Virus record (IMG/VR): IMGVR_UViG_3300037119_002814
Location: 1 to 21,851 of that record
Length of the DNA stretch: 21,851 bases
Reading direction: 5' to 3' (one strand)
DNA from: a virus
Part shown: positions 1 to 5,342 of the stretch, in pieces
How positions within the stretch are numbered: position 1 is the stretch's first letter
Layout: each line of letters begins with the position of its first letter
Notes under the pieces: generated by a model
What the model saw: the letters and a program-made list of their open reading frames with translations, nothing else
What the model was told of the DNA's origin: nothing
The model's database searches: none
Translations under genes and position numbers: made by a program

Positions 1-361
1 GATCCCGGTCCGGTTCATCCACCTTGGGGCGTTTGACGGCCTTATGGTGGCCGTGACCGATGGGTGAGGGGGTGAACTCACAATCGGGCGAGTATTCGCA
101 CCAGTTGAAGAAGGCCATTAGCGCACGGTAGGAACCTTCAACAGTCAGCGATGACAGGCCGCGCTGCTGTTCATGGACAAGGTATTCGGCTATGTCGATG
201 GGCTTTACGGATGTGAGCAGCAGGGGCTTTGTGGATCCTGCGTGGATCCAGGTACGGAACTGGTTGAGGGCGATTGCATACCAGGCGAGGGTATGCGAGG
301 TAATCGCTTCAGCTTCCTTGAATAGTAGGAAGGTATCAATAGCATGGGCAAGCGTGGGCAT
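1..361 (-). CDS. int: Tyrosine recombinase/integrase, N-terminal part (runs off left edge)
   Basis: Translating the minus strand from the ATG at 361-359 gives about 120 residues with no stop. This looks like the N-terminal SAM-like core-binding domain of phage integrases: an opening helix (IDTFLLFKEAEAITSHTLAWY), then residues reading NQFRTWI, a helix reading YLVHEQQRGLSSLTVEGSYRALMAFFNWC, and the usual basic Pro-rich link (KRPKVDEPDR) toward the catalytic domain. The catalytic R-H-R-Y residues would lie beyond the left edge and cannot be checked. An in-frame TGA lies about 15 codons upstream of the chosen ATG and no other ATG sits between them. The SD is weak. The gene points away from the rest of the phage, as integrases of temperate phages often do. 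Known of the family: site-specific integration and excision of phage DNA. Confidence 0.8.
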   Translation of the reverse strand, partial: MPTLAHAIDTFLLFKEAEAITSHTLAWYAIALNQFRTWIHAGSTKPLLLTSVKPIDIAEYLVHEQQRGLSSLTVEGSYRALMAFFNWCEYSPDCEFTPSPIGHGHHKAVKRPKVDEPDRD

Positions 362-433
362 GTCTATTCCGAGCGGGCAATGAAGGATTGAATGTCATTA
401 GGTATGTAGACGTAGGAATTTGATAAAAACTAC

Positions 434-467
434 GCCCCGGCGCCGTTATGAGGACGGCGGCCAGGGC
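434..467. other. Strong GC-rich inverted repeat between integrase and first plus-strand gene
   Basis: Left arm GCCCCGGCGCCGT (434-446) and right arm ACGGCGGCCAGGGC (454-467) pair with one mismatch and one bulge around a 7-nt loop. On the minus strand the stem is followed by GTAG and then five T, so it might act as a weak terminator for anything transcribed toward the integrase. On the plus strand no T-run follows, and the hairpin sits 20 nt before the SD of the GIY-YIG gene. The rest of the interval 362-503 holds no recognisable gene and no convincing promoter. Confidence 0.45.
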
Positions 468-503
468 ATCATGCATAGAACAACGGTAAGGAGATTATAC
501 ATC

Positions 504-1097
504 ATGGCAACACCGACGCCAACACAAAATCGGGCAGATGAGGAAGTCAGTCGCCGTAGAGAGGCGACTTTGGATATGGGAGTGTTTCCGATTCTTGTCT
601 GCAAAAATGAGAGATATTGGATACTCGATCACTTTGATCGCAGAATCCTGACGCGTGCTGAGTGGTTGGAAATTCGCGAAAGGGTCGATGCCTTCTATGA
701 CACCTATAGCGATGAAGCGATTGAGGAATATAACGACCCGGTTCGGGAGATGAGAGCTAGAGAGGCGATCCAAAATCGCCAGGAGGCAAAAACAGTCAAG
801 CCACCTAAAGCGGGATATATCTATCTCATCTGCGGCGAGGAAACATCTTGGTACAAAATCGGCCAATCTAAATCTCCCAAGATTAGATTGAAGCAATTGG
901 GTACACAAGGGCCATTTCATTGCCGGCTCATCCATTCCTTCGGTGTTGCGGATATGGATGGCGTTGAGAGTTTTTTGCACGAGCACTTTAGGAGCAAGCG
1001 CGCACAGGGCGAATGGTTCAATCTGGACGCGGGCGATGTTGAATGGTTTGCCACGTTTGCCAATGAGCAGCAGGAGGCGAATGATGGCGACGAGTAG
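504..1097 (+). CDS. GIY-YIG / T5orf172-type (MUG113-like) nuclease-fold protein
   Basis: A 197-aa protein. The C-terminal half carries a GIY-YIG-like fold of the T5orf172/MUG113 type: GYIYLI (residues 104-109), WYKIG (116-120), a conserved R128 in RLKQL, E155 in the helix VESFLHEHF, and the closing GEWFNL. The N-terminal 100 residues are charged, with no domain I can name. Known of the family: GIY-YIG proteins cut DNA as homing, repair or restriction nucleases, but T5orf172 members are mostly uncharacterised. The start is the ATG at 504 because AAGGAG (488-493) lies 10 nt ahead. A longer reading from TTG 420 has no SD and runs through the hairpin at 434-467. The gene ends inside the start region of the replication initiator, so the two are coupled. 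An early phage gene is the likely context. Confidence 0.75.
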   Translation: MATPTPTQNRADEEVSRRREATLDMGVFPILVCKNERYWILDHFDRRILTRAEWLEIRERVDAFYDTYSDEAIEEYNDPVREMRAREAIQNRQEAKTVKPPKAGYIYLICGEETSWYKIGQSKSPKIRLKQLGTQGPFHCRLIHSFGVADMDGVESFLHEHFRSKRAQGEWFNLDAGDVEWFATFANEQQEANDGDE

Positions 1098-2331
1098 GGG
1101 GGGAGACGAGGGTGAAATGGCTAGAAAGAGGAAAGATGAGGGTACTCTAAAGGATGGACGTACACCGCCGATCTTCATTCATAGCATCATCGACGACATG
1201 ATCGGCCTTACACCCAACACAATGCGCGTCTATATGCACCTAGCGCGCCGTGCGGATAAGTCGGGCGCGGCCTGGCCCAGCTACCAAAGCATCGGCGATC
1301 ATTGCTTTGGTAGCGTCTATAAGAACGCTGAGAGCCGGCGGCGACATGCAATGGAGTCCATTGATGAGTTGATCAATGCTCAATTGGTTCGCAAAGAAAT
1401 GAGGTTCAATGAGCTTGGATTTCAAAGCAATCATTATGTTTTGCTCGATCCACCAACGACAACCCTAGTGATCCCAGGATCACTACCTAGTGATCCACCA
1501 ATCACTACCCTAGTGATCGAGGACGCCCTACCTAGTGATCCTGGGATCACTACCCTAGTGATCCCAGGATCACTTAAAGATTCTCCAGTTGAAGATCTTC
1601 CAATAGAAGATACTCCATTGGAAGAGGGGATTGTCGGCGCAACGCCGACGCCCCCTGTTGCTGCGGAATGGCTGGCATATTTGGCTGCGCTTTGTTGGGT
1701 CTGTTACGGCCATCAAAAAACAGAGGCTTTAACGGTAGAGCAAATGGGCGCGTTGACGGCAGAGGCAAAGAAGATCCGCGACCTCGGTTACAGCAAAGAG
1801 GATTTGCGCGAATGGTGGAAGCAAGTCTGGCGCAATGATTGGCGCTGGGACAAGGGTCGGCAGCGCCCGCGCCCGGATGAGGTGCGGTCAAGCATCCCCA
1901 TCTTGCGCGCCGCTCACGAAGTGGATGACGCCGCCAACGGCAGCTATTTGCCGGCAAATTATGAGCCGCTCCAAATGGGCTCCCGCCTGCAAGAGATGGC
2001 CGCGGAGCGTGAGCACGCGCAACTGGCGCGGCGGCAACTGGTTGAGCAACTCCATGCGCCGAACGCGCAGCTACTAGCCTTTTGGCAGATGGTGCAGACC
2101 GATGTACGCCTTACGATGACCCCCGACCACTACCGCCTCATCGCTGACGCCTCGGTTTTGTGGATGGATGAGGCTACGGTAGCCGTCGCCATTTGGGATC
2201 GGGAGATCTATCGGGATCTGCTGCACCCAAACGCTACGCTGCCTTTGGCCCGCGCCATGAGTTCGCTGGCTAAGCGCAAACTGAATTTGCAAGTCGAATT
2301 TCTGGATAGCGAGACGGAGGAGGCCCAATGA
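1084..2331 (+). CDS. Phage replication initiator-like winged-helix protein carrying internal iterons
   Basis: A 415-aa protein. Residues about 35-124 form a winged helix-turn-helix of the HTH_36/lambda O N-terminal type (GLTPNTMRVYMHLARRAD, then WPSYQSIGDHCF, then a wing region ending in NHYVLLDPP). Residues about 125-164 are repetitive (ITTLVIPGSLPSDP-like units) because the DNA there is an iteron array. An acidic linker follows (PVEDLPIEDTPLEE), then a roughly 235-residue C-terminal region of unknown fold rich in Trp and Arg, where phage initiators usually contact helicase or its loader. AGGAGG (1072-1077) lies 6 nt before ATG 1084, which also overlaps the end of the GIY-YIG gene. ATG 1117, with GAGG 5 nt upstream, is the alternative start. 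The stop overlaps the next gene as ATGA. The role as origin-binding initiator is inferred from the winged helix and the internal repeats. Confidence 0.75.
   Translation: MATSRGGDEGEMARKRKDEGTLKDGRTPPIFIHSIIDDMIGLTPNTMRVYMHLARRADKSGAAWPSYQSIGDHCFGSVYKNAESRRRHAMESIDELINAQLVRKEMRFNELGFQSNHYVLLDPPTTTLVIPGSLPSDPPITTLVIEDALPSDPGITTLVIPGSLKDSPVEDLPIEDTPLEEGIVGATPTPPVAAEWLAYLAALCWVCYGHQKTEALTVEQMGALTAEAKKIRDLGYSKEDLREWWKQVWRNDWRWDKGRQRPRPDEVRSSIPILRAAHEVDDAANGSYLPANYEPLQMGSRLQEMAAEREHAQLARRQLVEQLHAPNAQLLAFWQMVQTDVRLTMTPDHYRLIADASVLWMDEATVAVAIWDREIYRDLLHPNATLPLARAMSSLAKRKLNLQVEFLDSETEEAQ
1464..1575. repeat. Iteron array: five 22/23-bp palindromic units inside the initiator gene (putative replication origin)
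   Basis: CCTAGTGATC occurs at 1464, 1486, 1509, 1531 and 1554, so the spacing is 22, 23, 22, 23 bp. Each copy is the left half of a unit TAGTGATCC-NN-GGATCACTA. The inverted halves are perfect at 1466-1485 and 1533-1552, one base off at 1556-1575, and decayed in units 2 (1488-1507) and 3 (1511-1530). Because two units make 45 bp, the array keeps the reading frame and is translated as a 15-residue repeat. The spacing is close to two helical turns, as expected for protein bound on one face of DNA. The lambda origin has the same design: imperfect palindromic iterons inside gene O. Confidence 0.8.
1584..1628. repeat. Three 15-bp direct repeats beside the iterons (possible DNA-unwinding region)
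   Basis: Three tandem 15-bp units begin at 1584, 1599 and 1614. They share TCCA, then 2-3 variable bases, then GAAGA. Units 1 and 2 both contain GAAGAT; unit 3 ends GAAGAGGG. They are richer in A and T than the flanking coding sequence and start 8 bp after the last iteron. By analogy with lambda this is where duplex opening would occur. The role is inferred. Confidence 0.5.
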
Positions 2332-2498
2332 CCCTGTACTCCATAACGCCTGACGAAAAAATCAGGGAGCTACGGCAGGAGATAGATGCGCTTAAGGCGG
2401 AGCTTGCCACGGCGCGGGCGCAGCTGGCGGAAATCGCCAGACGGGATGCTGCGGCCAAACTAGCAAAGGAGGAGGCCCAGCCATGCCTGTCCCGATGA
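2328..2498 (+). CDS. Small coiled-coil protein, unknown function
   Basis: A 56-aa protein starting at the ATG that overlaps the initiator stop (ATGA), with GGAGGAGG just upstream. Residues 10-50 are one charged heptad-rich helix (EKIRELRQEIDALKAELA, then TARAQLAEIARRDAAAK), so a coiled-coil dimer is likely. No domain is recognised. The tight coupling to the initiator suggests a replication accessory role, but nothing in the sequence shows it. The end overlaps the next gene by 16 nt. Confidence 0.65.
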   Translation: MTLYSITPDEKIRELRQEIDALKAELATARAQLAEIARRDAAAKLAKEEAQPCLSR

Positions 2499-2710
2499 AA
2501 GAGGGAACCGCACCCGCCAGGATTGAAACACTTATCGCCAAGCTCGATAGCGCCGAGCAGCTTTGGATTTTGCAGATGCGTGGGGCCATCAGGTCAACCA
2601 TCGCCGGGCGTAGGCGACAGGAGGAACGGATCCTGGCGTTGCGGCGCAAGCTGGCCGAGCTGATGGCCGCTCACGAAGTGGTCTACGACCGGCAGGAGCA
2701 TACGCCATGA
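2483..2710 (+). CDS. Small basic helical protein, unknown function
   Basis: A 75-aa protein. GGAGGAGG (2468-2475) lies 7 nt before ATG 2483; an in-frame ATG at 2495 is an alternative start. The sequence is almost all helix-forming, with a basic run GRRRQEERILALRRKLAEL near residues 42-60. The stop overlaps the next ATG (ATGA). I do not recognise a family. It belongs to the same coupled early operon as the initiator. Confidence 0.65.
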   Translation: MPVPMKEGTAPARIETLIAKLDSAEQLWILQMRGAIRSTIAGRRRQEERILALRRKLAELMAAHEVVYDRQEHTP

Positions 2711-2985
2711 CGCACTTCAACCGCGTTACCCATGCCCTCACCCCGACCCATGCCGCCATCGCTGCGTACCGCGCCTGGTCTGCAGACCCGCTCTTTGTGC
2801 CGCCGCCCACCGTGGCCCAGGTACGCTTAGTGGCAGAATACTGCCAGGATTATATTGCTGAGTACACGTATCCTGTGGACGCCATTGCCTACTTACGGCG
2901 ACGTGTGGTCTACATTCGCACGCTTGATGACTTAGCAGATTGGCTATGGGATTGCCGGCACTGGGCAAGATTGGAGCCGTTGTGA
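2707..2985 (+). CDS. Small protein ending in ARLEPL, unknown function
   Basis: A 92-aa protein starting at an ATGA overlap. It is rich in aromatic residues (AYRAWSADPLF, YCQDYIAEYTYPVDAIAYL, LADWLWDCRHWARLEPL) and looks like a compact helical soluble domain. No family is recognised. Its last six residues, ARLEPL, and the DNA coding for them recur at the ends of two other coding sequences (4114 and 4379). It is the last plus-strand gene before the minus-strand cassette. Confidence 0.65.
   Translation: MTHFNRVTHALTPTHAAIAAYRAWSADPLFVPPPTVAQVRLVAEYCQDYIAEYTYPVDAIAYLRRRVVYIRTLDDLADWLWDCRHWARLEPL
2971..2985 (+). repeat. Gene-end repeat, copy A (LEPL-stop with embedded SD and overlapping GTG)
   Basis: TTGGAGCCGTTGTGA closes the 92-aa gene. 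It contains GGAG 5 nt before a GTG that overlaps the stop. Related copies: B at 4094-4114 and C at 4359-4379, which share a 17-nt identical core (GCGCGGCTGGAGCCGTT). Copies A and B bracket the minus-strand cassette. Confidence 0.6.
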
Positions 2986-3011
2986 GGGATGCCATTGTGG
3001 ATAGGCGGGAC

Positions 3012-3039
3012 AAAAAAACCTCGCCTTACAAGCGAGGTT
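3012..3039 (-). terminator. Rho-independent terminator for the minus-strand cassette
   Basis: On the minus strand AACCTCGC pairs perfectly with GCGAGGTT (8 bp, 7-nt loop) and is followed by a run of T (3018 down to 3012). It lies 8 nt after the stop of the ribbon-helix-helix gene. On the plus strand the stem has no T-run after it, so it would not be expected to stop plus-strand transcription well. Confidence 0.85.
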
Positions 3040-3046
3040 GGAGTGA

Positions 3047-3256
3047 TTACAGCCGGGGTATTGCTTTGTCGGATGGCTTCTCTTTGGCCCATTCCTGATT
3101 GATGAGCAATCTAGGTTCCAGTATTTCCAGTCGATAGGTACGGTCAATAATGACAGTTAGAGTTTCTGTTAGACTCGTCCCCCATCGCTCGCTAAGTTCT
3201 TCGAGTTGGCGGCGAGTCAAGTCGCTTACGCGTGCATTGAGTTGTGATTTTGCCAT
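3047..3256 (-). CDS. Ribbon-helix-helix (CopG/Arc-like) DNA-binding protein
   Basis: A 69-aa protein. Residues 3-45 fit the ribbon-helix-helix pattern: a short strand (QLNARVS), a first helix (DLTRRQLEELSERWG) and a second helix after TSLTETLTVIIDRTY. The rest is a basic tail. Proteins of this family dimerise and bind short palindromic operators, often repressing their own operon. AGGAAGG lies 8 nt before the ATG, which is 4 nt after the stop of the preceding gene, so the two are co-transcribed. A longer upstream reading in the same frame would overlap the 113-aa gene and lacks support. It is the obvious candidate to bind the palindrome at 3992-4010. Confidence 0.8.
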   Translation of the reverse strand: MAKSQLNARVSDLTRRQLEELSERWGTSLTETLTVIIDRTYRLEILEPRLLINQEWAKEKPSDKAIPRL

Positions 3257-3260
3257 GTGT

Positions 3261-3602
3261 CTATTCCTTCCTGAGATATTCCCAATTGATTGCCATGCTG
3301 TGACTGTCGGGTTTAGCCCAACAGAGGGGCCATTCAATGACTTTAGCCCTGTCCCAAACCCAATTGTGCTTGGTCTTTTTGCGCTGCCGATTGATGGCCG
3401 CTTGCGCCATCTTGGGGCTGCTGAATCTGTGACTACCAATGAGCGGCGTCGGTTCGGCATCGGTGACTTTGCGCCAACCATAATGACCGTGCCATACCCA
3501 TAGATTGTCCTCGGTTACTGGCGCATCGTCTGGTTCTGAGCATTGCAGCGCTTTATAGGCGACAATGATCCACTCTTTTTGTATGTTCGCTAATTCATCC
3601 AT
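3261..3602 (-). CDS. Trp-rich small protein of minus-strand cassette, unknown function
   Basis: A 113-aa protein with nine Trp residues spread along its length (NLWVWHGHYGWRKV, KHNWVWDRAKVIEWPLCW, AINWEYLRKE) and a basic centre (NRQRKKTKHN). It has no signal peptide or membrane segment. I recognise no family. The start ATG at 3602 has only a weak purine stretch upstream. It lies 46 nt downstream of the 98-aa gene and 4 nt upstream of the ribbon-helix-helix gene. Confidence 0.65.
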   Translation of the reverse strand: MDELANIQKEWIIVAYKALQCSEPDDAPVTEDNLWVWHGHYGWRKVTDAEPTPLIGSHRFSSPKMAQAAINRQRKKTKHNWVWDRAKVIEWPLCWAKPDSHSMAINWEYLRKE

Positions 3603-3648
3603 TTTCGTTTTCTTTGGGCCTTTTAGCGTCTTGCCCAGGACGTTTCGT

Positions 3649-3945
3649 TTAGAACATGCTCACGTTGATGTCGTCGGTGATGGTATTGAAGGATTCGCCG
3701 CCTATCTCGAAGAAGCTCTCCATCTCGCTTAGAAGTACGTCGTAGCACTTGTGTCCATTGTGGCGAATCACAATCGGGTGTGCCCAGTCTACCGATTCGC
3801 CGCTCTCGTCTACGATGGCGATGCAACCAAGTTCGTTACGTGTGGTGTAGCCGTAACCGCTCATGTATTCGTCAAATGCCTTGCGGTCAAATCCGTTTGC
3901 TTCGATGGTCTTTAGTGTGGATTTCTTGGCTACTAAGTTGCTCAT
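3649..3945 (-). CDS. Small acidic protein, first gene of minus-strand cassette
   Basis: A 98-aa acidic protein (KAFDEYMSGYGY, then GCIAIVDESGESVDWAHPIVIRH, then LLSEMESFFEIGGESFNTITDDI). It alternates short strands and helices and has no recognised domain. AAGGAAC sits 7 nt before the ATG at 3945. A longer in-frame reading would extend through the promoter and is rejected. It is transcribed from the promoter at 4019-3991 and leads the cassette. Small acidic phage proteins of this size are often inhibitors of host enzymes or DNA mimics; nothing here proves that. Confidence 0.7.
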   Translation of the reverse strand: MSNLVAKKSTLKTIEANGFDRKAFDEYMSGYGYTTRNELGCIAIVDESGESVDWAHPIVIRHNGHKCYDVLLSEMESFFEIGGESFNTITDDINVSMF

Positions 3946-3990
3946 TGTTCGTTCCTTTTTGTCTAGTGCTTCGTTTGCTTCCGTGTCTAT

Positions 3991-4019
3991 AGTATAGCAC
4001 ATTGCTATACGTTTGTCAA
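3991..4019 (-). promoter_or_regulatory. Consensus-like sigma70 promoter of the minus-strand cassette
   Basis: Minus strand TTGACA (4019-4014), 17-nt spacer, TATACT (3996-3991). The start of the 98-aa gene lies about 46 nt downstream. The -35 is perfect and the -10 has five of six consensus bases, so the basal promoter should be strong. Confidence 0.85.
3992..4010. promoter_or_regulatory. 19-bp palindromic operator between -35 and -10
   Basis: GTATAGCA (3992-3999) and TGCTATAC (4003-4010) are perfect inverted 8-bp arms separated by CAT. The site fills most of the spacer and overlaps the -10, so a bound dimer would block RNA polymerase. The ribbon-helix-helix protein of the same operon is the likely ligand; this is inference. 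Confidence 0.75.
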
Positions 4020-4027
4020 GGGGCAAT

Positions 4028-4114
4028 ATGACCAATTTTGAAAACTCGTGGTTGGGGATAGGAGTCGATTGCATGGACAACGAGCCGCAAAGTGCGCGGC
4101 TGGAGCCGTTATGA
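4028..4114 (+). CDS. 28-aa peptide ending in ARLEPL; possible gene remnant
   Basis: The reading frame from ATG 4028 (AAGGGG 4 nt upstream) codes for 28 residues ending NEPQSARLEPL. Only the tail resembles the ends of the 92-aa and 83-aa proteins. It may be a real short peptide, or the leftover 3' end of a gene whose front was replaced by the minus-strand cassette. An ATG overlaps its stop but opens only a 10-codon frame before the next stop. No plus-strand promoter is evident here. Confidence 0.3.
   Translation: MTNFENSWLGIGVDCMDNEPQSARLEPL
4094..4114 (+). repeat. Gene-end repeat, copy B
   Basis: GCGCGGCTGGAGCCGTT followed by ATGA. The first 17 nt are identical to copy C (4359-4375). It encodes ARLEPL, a stop, and an SD (GGAG) 5 nt before an overlapping ATG. 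Confidence 0.7.
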
Positions 4115-4127
4115 ATGGGAGGATGAA

Positions 4128-4379
4128 ATGCATCACCGAATGACTGACGAAGAAATGAAGGACGCCGCTCGCCGCGTAAGCTATCCAGGCGAGAACGGTG
4201 TACAGATGGATTTCGTGATGATGGCCTACCGGCTACGCATCGAAACGTATGACGGTACGGTAAAGCCTTTGCTCTACTTGGACTATGACGAGTGGCGGGC
4301 CTTGGCGAAGTGGATTGATGAGATGTGGGCTGAGAGAGACTATCCGCGGAGCCCAGATGCGCGGCTGGAGCCGTTGTGA
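4128..4379 (+). CDS. Small protein ending in ARLEPL, unknown function
   Basis: An 83-aa protein. GGGAGG (4117-4122) is 5 nt before ATG 4128. A GTG at 4092 in the same frame is rejected because it lies inside the preceding repeat. The fold appears to be a strand-rich front (MAYRLRIETYDGTVKPLLYL) and a helix (DEWRALAKWIDEMWAERD). No family is recognised. The C-terminus PDARLEPL matches the end of the 92-aa protein at 2985. Confidence 0.65.
   Translation: MHHRMTDEEMKDAARRVSYPGENGVQMDFVMMAYRLRIETYDGTVKPLLYLDYDEWRALAKWIDEMWAERDYPRSPDARLEPL
4359..4379 (+). repeat. Gene-end repeat, copy C
   Basis: GCGCGGCTGGAGCCGTT followed by GTGA. GGAG (4367-4370) serves as SD for the GTG start at 4376, which overlaps the stop. 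Here the repeat clearly works as a stop/start coupling element between two genes. Confidence 0.7.
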
Positions 4380-4585
4380 AGAGAAAGAGAGATACCTTGA
4401 CCATCGAAGTACAGCGCCAGGGCGGTACGTTCCTCTACCGGCAGCGTGCGGATACGCCCACCATCCTAGAGAGCCGCGCCTATCGTAAAGGCTCCAGGTG
4501 GTCTTTCCTGGCCCGCTATGACACGGCGGAGGAGGCACGGGCAGCCTTGCTTGAGCTTGGCAAGGAAGGGGAGAAAGAGGAGTGA
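4376..4585 (+). CDS. Small basic strand-rich protein, unknown function
   Basis: A 69-aa protein starting at GTG 4376 within the GTGA overlap, with GGAG 5 nt upstream. The pattern is beta strands (TLTIEVQRQGGTFLYRQRA, RWSFLARYD) then one helix (TAEEARAALLELGKEG). This resembles small AP2-like or YcfA-like strand-helix folds only in outline, so no family is assigned. The stop overlaps the next ATG by one base. Confidence 0.6.
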   Translation: MKRKRDTLTIEVQRQGGTFLYRQRADTPTILESRAYRKGSRWSFLARYDTAEEARAALLELGKEGEKEE

Positions 4586-4797
4586 TGGAACCATCTTACC
4601 GAATTTGGCGAGATACGGTTATCGAGCTGGAACTAGATTGCCTCTTTGCGGATGGCCCGCCGAGCCGCGAGGATGTCGCAGAAACGTTGTTGCGCGCCCA
4701 ATGGGCTCCCGGCGCTGACTATGAGCGGCGTCTGGAGCAGCTTGGCAAGGGGGAGGAGAATGCGAACCTACGTGACGCCCAAAGAAACCCGCCTTAG
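4585..4797 (+). CDS. Small acidic protein, unknown function
   Basis: A 70-aa protein. ATG 4585 follows GAGGAG (4576-4581); GTG 4582 directly before it is an alternative. The sequence starts MEPSYRIWRDTVIELELDCLF, and the middle is a helical stretch (SREDVAETLLRAQWAPGADYERRLEQLGKG). No domain is recognised. The 3' end overlaps the next gene by 38 nt in another frame. Confidence 0.55.
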   Translation: MEPSYRIWRDTVIELELDCLFADGPPSREDVAETLLRAQWAPGADYERRLEQLGKGEENANLRDAQRNPP

Positions 4798-4999
4798 GTG
4801 GCACTTCCTCACGCCTGAGTACTGGGACGCTGGTTCATACGAGCGTAGCGGCATTTGCTATACCCGCTATCGGAATTTGCATGACCAGAATCGCTATGTC
4901 ATTTTCTTGCCGTGCGGCAAGCTCAAGACGATTCAGAAGCCTGACTTTGAGCCGCACGGGTATGGGAGTAGGGTAAGGATGGTAAGACGATACCGATGA
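4760..4999 (+). CDS. Small basic protein, unknown function
   Basis: A 79-aa protein. The SD GGGGGAGGAG ends 1-2 nt before ATG 4760, with its GGGGG core about 6 nt away. The protein is basic and aromatic (RWHFLTPEYWDAGSYERSGICYTRYRNLHDQNRYVIFLPCGKLKTI) and ends in a run of Arg. A longer upstream reading of this frame is rejected because it overlaps the 70-aa gene along most of its length. No family is recognised. Confidence 0.55.
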   Translation: MRTYVTPKETRLRWHFLTPEYWDAGSYERSGICYTRYRNLHDQNRYVIFLPCGKLKTIQKPDFEPHGYGSRVRMVRRYR

Positions 5000-5002
5000 T
5001 GC

Positions 5003-5038
5003 TATCCAATTGGACGATCCATCTCATCCAATTGGATG
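5003..5038. promoter_or_regulatory. Twin palindromes 22 bp apart, upstream of a promoter
   Basis: CATCCAATTGGATG (5025-5038) is a perfect 14-bp palindrome. TATCCAATTGGACG (5003-5016) is a near copy sharing the ATCCAATTGGA core. Starts are 22 bp apart, about two helical turns, and the nearer one ends 28 bp before the -35 at 5067. This fits a pair of sites for a dimeric regulator binding cooperatively. The ligand is unknown. Confidence 0.6.
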
Positions 5039-5066
5039 AAGCTATATCCCTTCCTGTATCGCCCCG

Positions 5067-5095
5067 TTGACATATCTTGCGGACGGACTTATCAT
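5067..5095 (+). promoter_or_regulatory. Sigma70-like promoter for the 74-aa gene
   Basis: TTGACA (5067-5072), 17-nt spacer, TATCAT (5090-5095). The SD AGGAGC of the next gene follows at 5107. A perfect -35 and good spacing make this one of the two clearest promoters in the window. Confidence 0.8.
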
Positions 5096-5117
5096 AGTTT
5101 AATTCTAGGAGCGTCCC

Positions 5118-5342
5118 ATGGGCAATGCCTCTCCGCCCACGCTCAACGCCGAAATCATCGCTATCTATCAAGAATCTTTGGCTATCTTTGTCCAGGCGCA
5201 CCAGATGGTCGCTAAGTATGGCGGTCAAATTACCTTTGACGTTGCACCGGGCGGTAAGTTGACGGTCAGTACCCGCAGGAATATGGGCAAAGTAGAAGTA
5301 GACAATTGGCAGAGCGTCCAAGGGCAAGATGAAGTAGGGTAG
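5118..5342 (+). CDS. Small protein from its own promoter, unknown function
   Basis: A 74-aa protein. AGGAGC is 5 nt before ATG 5118. It has a front helix (NAEIIAIYQESLAIFVQAHQMVAKYG) and a strand pair (GQITFDVAPGGKLTVSTRR). No family is recognised. It is a single-gene unit: promoter at 5067, twin palindromes upstream and an intrinsic terminator 38 nt after the stop. That isolation from the long operons suggests independent, probably strong and regulated expression. Confidence 0.7.
   Translation: MGNASPPTLNAEIIAIYQESLAIFVQAHQMVAKYGGQITFDVAPGGKLTVSTRRNMGKVEVDNWQSVQGQDEVG

Noticed and set aside
420-503. Longer start (TTG 420) for the GIY-YIG gene
   Set aside because: No SD, basic nonsense-like extension through a hairpin, while ATG 504 has AAGGAG at good distance.
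495-1178. Long minus-strand open frame opposite the GIY-YIG gene
   Set aside because: No SD, composition typical of a shadow frame, and the plus strand shows a recognisable domain.
1464-1628. CRISPR-like array
   Set aside because: Period is only 22-23 bp, units are palindromic themselves, there are no unique spacers, and the stretch is translated as part of a protein.
2982-3098. GTG-started frame coupled to gene-end repeat copy A
   Set aside because: Runs through the minus-strand terminator and into the 3' end of the ribbon-helix-helix gene; product has no protein-like pattern.
4111-4143. Ten-codon frame at the ATG overlapping gene-end repeat copy B
   Set aside because: Too short to support; the real next start is ATG 4128 with its own SD.
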